Source: Methylobacteriaceae bacterium
Lineage (GTDB): Bacteria; Pseudomonadota; Alphaproteobacteria; Rhizobiales; Beijerinckiaceae
Assembly: GCA_020638195.1 (NCBI GenBank)
Contig: JACKJC010000004.1
Location: 434,001 to 498,000 of the forward strand
Reading direction: 5' to 3'
Length of the DNA: 64,000 nt
Below, piece after piece: positions 60,439-64,000 of this stretch. The stretch's first letter is position 1. The number at the start of each line of letters is the position of its first letter. The translations under genes were made by a program, and so were the position numbers. A model generated the notes under the pieces. It was not told the origin of the DNA. It ran no database searches and saw only the letters and a list, made by a program, of their open reading frames with translations.

Positions 60439-62067
60439 ATGACGCGGACAGCCTACGACATCGATCTCGACCGCAACGCAGCAAATCACCAGCCGCTGAC
60501 GCCGCTGCAATTCCTCGAGCGCGCCGCCGCGGTCTTCCCCGACCATACCGCCGTCGTCCACGGCGACCTACGCCGGCCATATCGCGATCTCTTTGCGCGC
60601 GCGCGTCGTCTCGCCAGCGCGCTCGAAAAGCATGGGATCAAGCGCGGCGACACGGTGTCGGTCATGATGGCCAACACGCCCGCCATGGTCGAAGCCCATT
60701 ACGGCGTGCCCATGTGCAAGGGCGTGCTCAACGCGCTCAACACGCGTCTCGACGCCGCGATCATCGCCTTCACGCTCGACCATGCCGAAACCAAAATTCT
60801 GATTGTCGATCGCGAATTCTCGAAGGTCATGGGCGAGGCGCTCAAACTCGCCAAGACCAAGCCCTTCATCATCGACTACGACGATCCCGTCTACGACGGG
60901 CCGGGAGAACGCATCGGGTCGATGGAATATGAAGACTTCATCGCGGGCGGCGATCCCGCCTACCCCTGGCATGTGCCCGACGACGAATGGGACGCCATCG
61001 CGCTCAATTACACCTCGGGCACGACGGGCGACCCCAAGGGCGTCGTCTATCACCATCGCGGCGCCTATCTGCTGGCCGTCGGCAACGTGCTGTCCGCCAA
61101 TCTCGGCAAGCATCCCGTCTATCTCTGGACGCTGCCGATGTTCCACTGCAACGGCTGGTGTTTCCCCTGGTCGCTGAGCGCGGTTGCTGGCACGCATGTC
61201 TGCCTGCGCGCGGTGCGCGCCTCCGCCATGTACGAACTCATGTCGGCGCACGGCGTCACCCATATGTGCGGCGCGCCCATCGTAATGTCGACAATGCTGG
61301 CCGCGAGCGACGCCGAGAAGAAGCCACTCGCCAAGTCAGTCGAATTCATCACCGCCGGCGCGCCGCCGCCGGCCGCCGTACTCGGTCAGATGAAGGCGGC
61401 GGGCTTCGCCGTCACCCACGTATACGGCCTGACCGAGGTCTATGGCCCCGCCGTCGTCAATGAATGGAACGCCAAGTGGGACGCCCTGCCCGACGACGAG
61501 CAGGCCGCGCTCAAGGCGCGCCAGGGCGTGCGCTATCTCGCGCTGGAAAATCTCGACGTGCTCGACCCGGATACGATGCAGCCCGTGCCGGCCGACGGCG
61601 CGACGCTCGGCGAGGTCATGTTCCGCGGCAATGTCGTGATGAAGGGCTATCTGAAGAACAAGAAGTCGACCGATGCGGCCTTCGCCGGCGGCTGGTTCCA
61701 TTCCGGCGACCTCGGCGTGAAATATCCTGATGGCTATATCCAGCTGAAGGACCGTTCGAAGGACATCATCATCTCCGGCGGCGAGAACATTTCGTCGATC
61801 GAAGTCGAGGATGCGCTGTTCAAACATCCCGCCGTCGCGCAGGCGGCCGTCGTCGCGCGGCCCGACGACAAATGGGGCGAGACGCCCTGTGCCTTCGTGG
61901 AGCTGAAGCCCGGCGCCAGCGCTACCGAGGAAGAGCTGATCGAATGGTGCCGCGGCAAGCTCGCGCGCTTCAAATGCCCGAAGAATGTCGTCTTCACGGA
62001 ACTGCCGAAGACGTCGACAGGGAAAATCCAGAAATTCGTGCTGCGCGAGCGCGCGAAGGCGGTGTGA
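60439..62067 (+). CDS. Acyl-CoA synthetase (AMP-forming, AlkK-like)
   Basis: A 542-residue ligase of the fatty-acid-CoA type. 'LNYTSGTTGDPKGVVYHHRG' is the P-loop, 'VTHVYGLTEVYGP' the A5, 'YIQLKDRSKDIIISGGENIS' the hinge and 'LPKTSTGKIQKFVLRERAK' the catalytic Lys region. The N-terminal 'PLTPLQFLERAAAVFPDH' and the length fit the AlkK/medium-chain group. ATG 60439 has GGGGAG six bases before it. It is divergent from the Liv-type gene. Confidence 0.94.
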   Translation: MTRTAYDIDLDRNAANHQPLTPLQFLERAAAVFPDHTAVVHGDLRRPYRDLFARARRLASALEKHGIKRGDTVSVMMANTPAMVEAHYGVPMCKGVLNALNTRLDAAIIAFTLDHAETKILIVDREFSKVMGEALKLAKTKPFIIDYDDPVYDGPGERIGSMEYEDFIAGGDPAYPWHVPDDEWDAIALNYTSGTTGDPKGVVYHHRGAYLLAVGNVLSANLGKHPVYLWTLPMFHCNGWCFPWSLSAVAGTHVCLRAVRASAMYELMSAHGVTHMCGAPIVMSTMLAASDAEKKPLAKSVEFITAGAPPPAAVLGQMKAAGFAVTHVYGLTEVYGPAVVNEWNAKWDALPDDEQAALKARQGVRYLALENLDVLDPDTMQPVPADGATLGEVMFRGNVVMKGYLKNKKSTDAAFAGGWFHSGDLGVKYPDGYIQLKDRSKDIIISGGENISSIEVEDALFKHPAVAQAAVVARPDDKWGETPCAFVELKPGASATEEELIEWCRGKLARFKCPKNVVFTELPKTSTGKIQKFVLRERAKAV

Positions 62068-62094
62068 TAGGCGAGGAGGGCCGCCAGGACCAAA

Positions 62095-62136
62095 CAAACA
62101 TCCCCGGCCGCGCGATCGCGGGGCCGGGGATGTTTG
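62095..62136. terminator. 15-bp hairpin between convergent genes
   Basis: CAAACATCCCCGGCC (62095-62109) pairs perfectly with GGCCGGGGATGTTTG (62122-62136). It sits between the acyl-CoA synthetase stop and the DUF465 stop and could end both transcripts, though the T-runs are short. Confidence 0.75.
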
Positions 62137-62158
62137 GGGGCAAAACCCTCACTCGTCG

Positions 62159-62344
62159 CTAGTGGACGGTCTCGCTGTCCTGAATCTTCAGCTTGCTAAT
62201 TTCGTCCTTCAGTCGAAGCTTCTTCTTCTTCAGCTCATGGATGTGATTTTCGTCGCTTCCGGGGTGAAGAAGTTCCTTCTCGATTTCGTTCTCGAGCGTC
62301 TTGTGACGGCGTTCGAGTTCGGCGAGATGGCTTTGCATCGACAT
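62159..62344 (-). CDS. DUF465 (YdcH) family protein
   Basis: A 61-residue helical-hairpin protein. 'LAELERRHKTLENEIEKELL' and 'HELKKKKLRLKDEISKLK' match the family. AAAGGAGA lies 6 bases before ATG 62344; ATG 62338 is the alternative. Function unknown. A second DUF465 gene lies 270 bp away on the other strand. Confidence 0.9.
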   Translation of the reverse strand: MSMQSHLAELERRHKTLENEIEKELLHPGSDENHIHELKKKKLRLKDEISKLKIQDSETVH

Positions 62345-62463
62345 GCATGCTCTCCTTTTTCAATCGCACACACGGGATGATGACACAGGTTTGACAGGCC
62401 GCAAGCCTTTCCGTCGCGCGTGCTCGATCAAATTTAACGTGAACTGAAGTTTGCGCCGCAATC

Positions 62464-62501
62464 TCGCTTCAAACTGTCGCGTGTCGCTTGAAACTGTCGC
62501 G
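62464..62501. repeat. Tandem direct repeat in the gap between the DUF465 genes
   Basis: TCGCTTcAAACTGTCGCG (62464-62481) and TCGCTTgAAACTGTCGCG (62484-62501) differ at one of 18 positions and are spaced 20 bases apart, about two turns of DNA. It lies upstream of both divergent DUF465 genes and could bind a regulator. Confidence 0.6.
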
Positions 62502-62614
62502 ACGCCCTTGCCGTCCGGCATGAGCGGCGCGATACTGCCTCTGCGTCCGTTGCTTCGCGGCAGCGTGCGCGCGATGTCTTGCACGTTTCTGTCAGCGCCT
62601 ATCGCCCGGACCTC

Positions 62615-62833
62615 ATGTCGCCCAAAATTACCGACGCCGAACGCGAAGCGCTTGAAGCGGAACTGGAGCGATTGAAGCAGGAGCATCGCGACCTCGACGC
62701 CGCGATCGACGCCTTGGGCTCCGTCGGCGCGAGCGACCAGCTGCAAATCCAGCGTCTCAAGAAGCGGAAGCTCTCCCTGCGCGATCGCCTGTCCTTCGTG
62801 GAAGACCAGCTCTTTCCCGACATCATAGCCTGA
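62615..62833 (+). CDS. DUF465 (YdcH) family protein, second copy
   Basis: A 72-residue protein, more typical of the family than the first copy: 'LKQEHRDLDAAIDALG', then 'DQLQIQRLKKRKLSLRDRL' and 'EDQLFPDIIA'. ATG 62615 is preferred to a start at 62579. It lies about 200 bp before purE on the same strand, with a palindromic repeat in between. Function unknown. Confidence 0.88.
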   Translation: MSPKITDAEREALEAELERLKQEHRDLDAAIDALGSVGASDQLQIQRLKKRKLSLRDRLSFVEDQLFPDIIA

Positions 62834-62841
62834 AACCGAAA

Positions 62842-62946
62842 TCCTCATGCTGAGGAGCGCCTGCAAGGCGCGTCTCGAAGCATGGCCGGAACCCGGCCCT
62901 CTGCCGCCCTTCGAGACGCCCGCTGCGCGGGCTCCCCAAGACGAGG
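62842..62946. repeat. Dispersed palindromic repeat, CTCAT(C/G)CTGAGG family, second copy
   Basis: CTCATGCTGAGGAGC and CGTCTCGAAG on the left match in reverse GGCTCCCCAAGACGAGGA and CTTCGAGACG on the right, enclosing further short hairpins (for example CCGGAACCCGG and CCCGCTGCGCGGG). It shares its core with the element at 22388-22484. Confidence 0.65.
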
Positions 62947-63031
62947 ATTGTTTTTCCCCGAACGATCCTACTATTGCCACCGCCCGCCCCTTCGTTTATC
63001 CGCGCTTTTTCGCTGACAAACCGAGGCGCAA

Positions 63032-63535
63032 TTGCCGCAGCGCACAACGACCGTCCCCGTCGCCATCATCATGGGCAGCCAGTCCGACTGGGCGACCATG
63101 CGCCACGCCGCCGAGACGCTCGACGCCTTGGGCGTGACGCACGATGCGCGCATCGTTTCGGCGCACCGCACGCCCGACCGTCTCGTCGCTTTCGCCAAGA
63201 GCGCGAAGGCCGAAGGTTTCAAGGTGGTGATCGCCGGCGCCGGCGGCGCGGCCCATCTGCCGGGCATGTGCGCCGCCATGACGCCGCTGCCCGTCTTCGG
63301 CGTGCCCGTGGAATCCAAGGCCCTGTCAGGGCAGGACTCGCTCCTTTCGATCGTCCAGATGCCCGGCGGCATTCCCGTCGGCACGCTGGCCATCGGCAAG
63401 CCCGGCGCGATCAATGCCGCCCTGCTCGCCGCCGCCGTCCTCGCGCTGAACGATCCCGCGCTCGCCGAACGCCTCGACGCCTTCCGCGCGAAGCAGACGG
63501 CGTCCGTCGCCGAGCGTCCGTCCGATGACGCCTGA
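63032..63535 (+). CDS. purE: N5-carboxyaminoimidazole ribonucleotide mutase
   Basis: A 167-residue class I PurE that moves the carboxyl of N5-CAIR to C4 in purine synthesis. 'IIMGSQSDWATMRHAAETL' and 'VSAHRTPDRLV' (active-site His) and 'GAGGAAHLPGMCAAM' are diagnostic. The start is TTG 63032 with GAGG six bases upstream. Its end overlaps the purK start by 11 bases. Confidence 0.96.
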   Translation: MPQRTTTVPVAIIMGSQSDWATMRHAAETLDALGVTHDARIVSAHRTPDRLVAFAKSAKAEGFKVVIAGAGGAAHLPGMCAAMTPLPVFGVPVESKALSGQDSLLSIVQMPGGIPVGTLAIGKPGAINAALLAAAVLALNDPALAERLDAFRAKQTASVAERPSDDA

Positions 63536-64000
63536 AATCCTCCCGCCGGGTTCGACCATCGGCGTGCTAGGCGGCGGCCAGCTCGGCCGCATGATCGCGC
63601 TTGCCGCCGCGCCGCTCGGCATCAAGACCCACATCTACGCCCATCACGCCGACGAGCCGGCCTGCCATGTGGCGGCCACCGTCACGACCGGCGAATGGAC
63701 CGACGAGGCCGCGCTCGCGCGCTTTGCCGACGCGGTCGACGTCGTGACCTACGAATTCGAGAACGTGCCGGCCGCGACCGCCGCCTTTCTGGCCGCCCGC
63801 AAGCCGGTGCGGCCGGGCCCGCTGGCGCTCGAAAAGACGCAGGACCGGCTGGTCGAGAAGGATTTCGTCAATTCTCTCGGCATCCCGACCGCGCCCTATG
63901 CGGCGGTCGACGACGCCGGCGCGCTGATCCGCCATATCGGCAGGATCGGCCGCCCCTCGATCCTCAAGACCCGCCGGCTCGGCTATGACGGCAAGGGCCA
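63525..64000 (+). CDS. purK: N5-carboxyaminoimidazole ribonucleotide synthase, 3' partial
   Basis: The first 158 codons of PurK, an ATP-grasp enzyme that carboxylates AIR; the rest is beyond the window. 'TIGVLGGGQLGRMIALAAAP', 'DVVTYEFENVP' and 'KTRRLGYDGKGQ' (the ATP-binding loop) are all present. ATG 63525 lies within the purE gene, so translation is coupled; PurE and PurK act in consecutive steps. Confidence 0.95.
   Translation, partial: MTPEILPPGSTIGVLGGGQLGRMIALAAAPLGIKTHIYAHHADEPACHVAATVTTGEWTDEAALARFADAVDVVTYEFENVPAATAAFLAARKPVRPGPLALEKTQDRLVEKDFVNSLGIPTAPYAAVDDAGALIRHIGRIGRPSILKTRRLGYDGKG

Overview
The window is a 64 kb stretch of GC-rich chromosome from an alphaproteobacterium, most likely of the order Hyphomicrobiales (Rhizobiales). 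The evidence is a group of lineage-typical cell-cycle genes near 48-50 kb (an RcdA/DUF1465 protein, a DUF1192 protein and TrcR/DUF1013), a cysteine-free L31, two DUF465/YdcH proteins, and dispersed palindromic repeats that start CGTCATTGCG or CTCAT(C/G)CTGAGG. A family-level guess (Beijerinckiaceae/Methylocystaceae-like) is inference only. No rRNA, tRNA, CRISPR array, transposase or integrase was recognised.

Layout. 0-4.6 kb: the 3' part of a glycosyltransferase, a PAS sensor kinase with its NarL-type regulator, and a degenerate kinase-like protein. 4.6-7.2 kb: a minus-strand three-gene module made of a coiled-coil 'RELLFG' protein, a membrane-anchored BON/OmpA protein with a possible roadblock/longin-like domain, and a Rab-like small GTPase. 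7.4-14.5 kb: an ABC exporter, a small four-cysteine exported protein, an aldo/keto reductase, and a MarR-emrAB-type efflux operon with a clear promoter. 14.5-20.8 kb: a minus-strand operon eutB-eutC-mogA, an AT-rich one-gene islet encoding a probable PD-(D/E)XK-fold protein, and thiC under a TPP riboswitch. 20.9-30.7 kb: a zinc-type CDF transporter, three acyl-CoA metabolism genes (MaoC, SDR, ACAD10-like phosphotransferase), an RND pump without an outer-membrane gene, and prfC.

30.8-46.8 kb is a Wzx/Wzy-type exopolysaccharide locus. It contains GDP-mannose synthesis, a priming glycosylphosphotransferase, flippase, polymerase, three glycosyltransferases, a GH5 glycanase, a fused double hydrolase of the exosortase-associated type, and two chain-length (Wzc-like) proteins whose kinase modules both appear to have lost Walker A. 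No Wza-type outer-membrane exporter is in the window. The glycosyltransferase and kinase genes at the left edge may belong to the same surface-polysaccharide programme, but that is inference.

46.9-64 kb is mostly housekeeping: an AEC transporter, rpmE, the cell-cycle group, a MarR-VOC pair behind a 12-bp palindrome, a DASS anion transporter with RCK_C domains, a reductive-dehalogenase/QueG-like ferredoxin protein, prpE, a TauE/SafE exporter, two tandem glycine-rich exported paralogues, a Liv-type binding protein divergent from an acyl-CoA ligase, two DUF465 genes, and purE-purK (purK runs off the end).

The best candidates for under-described biology are the small-GTPase/OmpA module (4620-7226) and the AT-rich islet gene (17200-18741), whose start codon lies inside a 12-bp inverted repeat. 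Residue positions given in gene entries are counted by hand or estimated from base positions. No database search was available, so family names are recalled from motifs.
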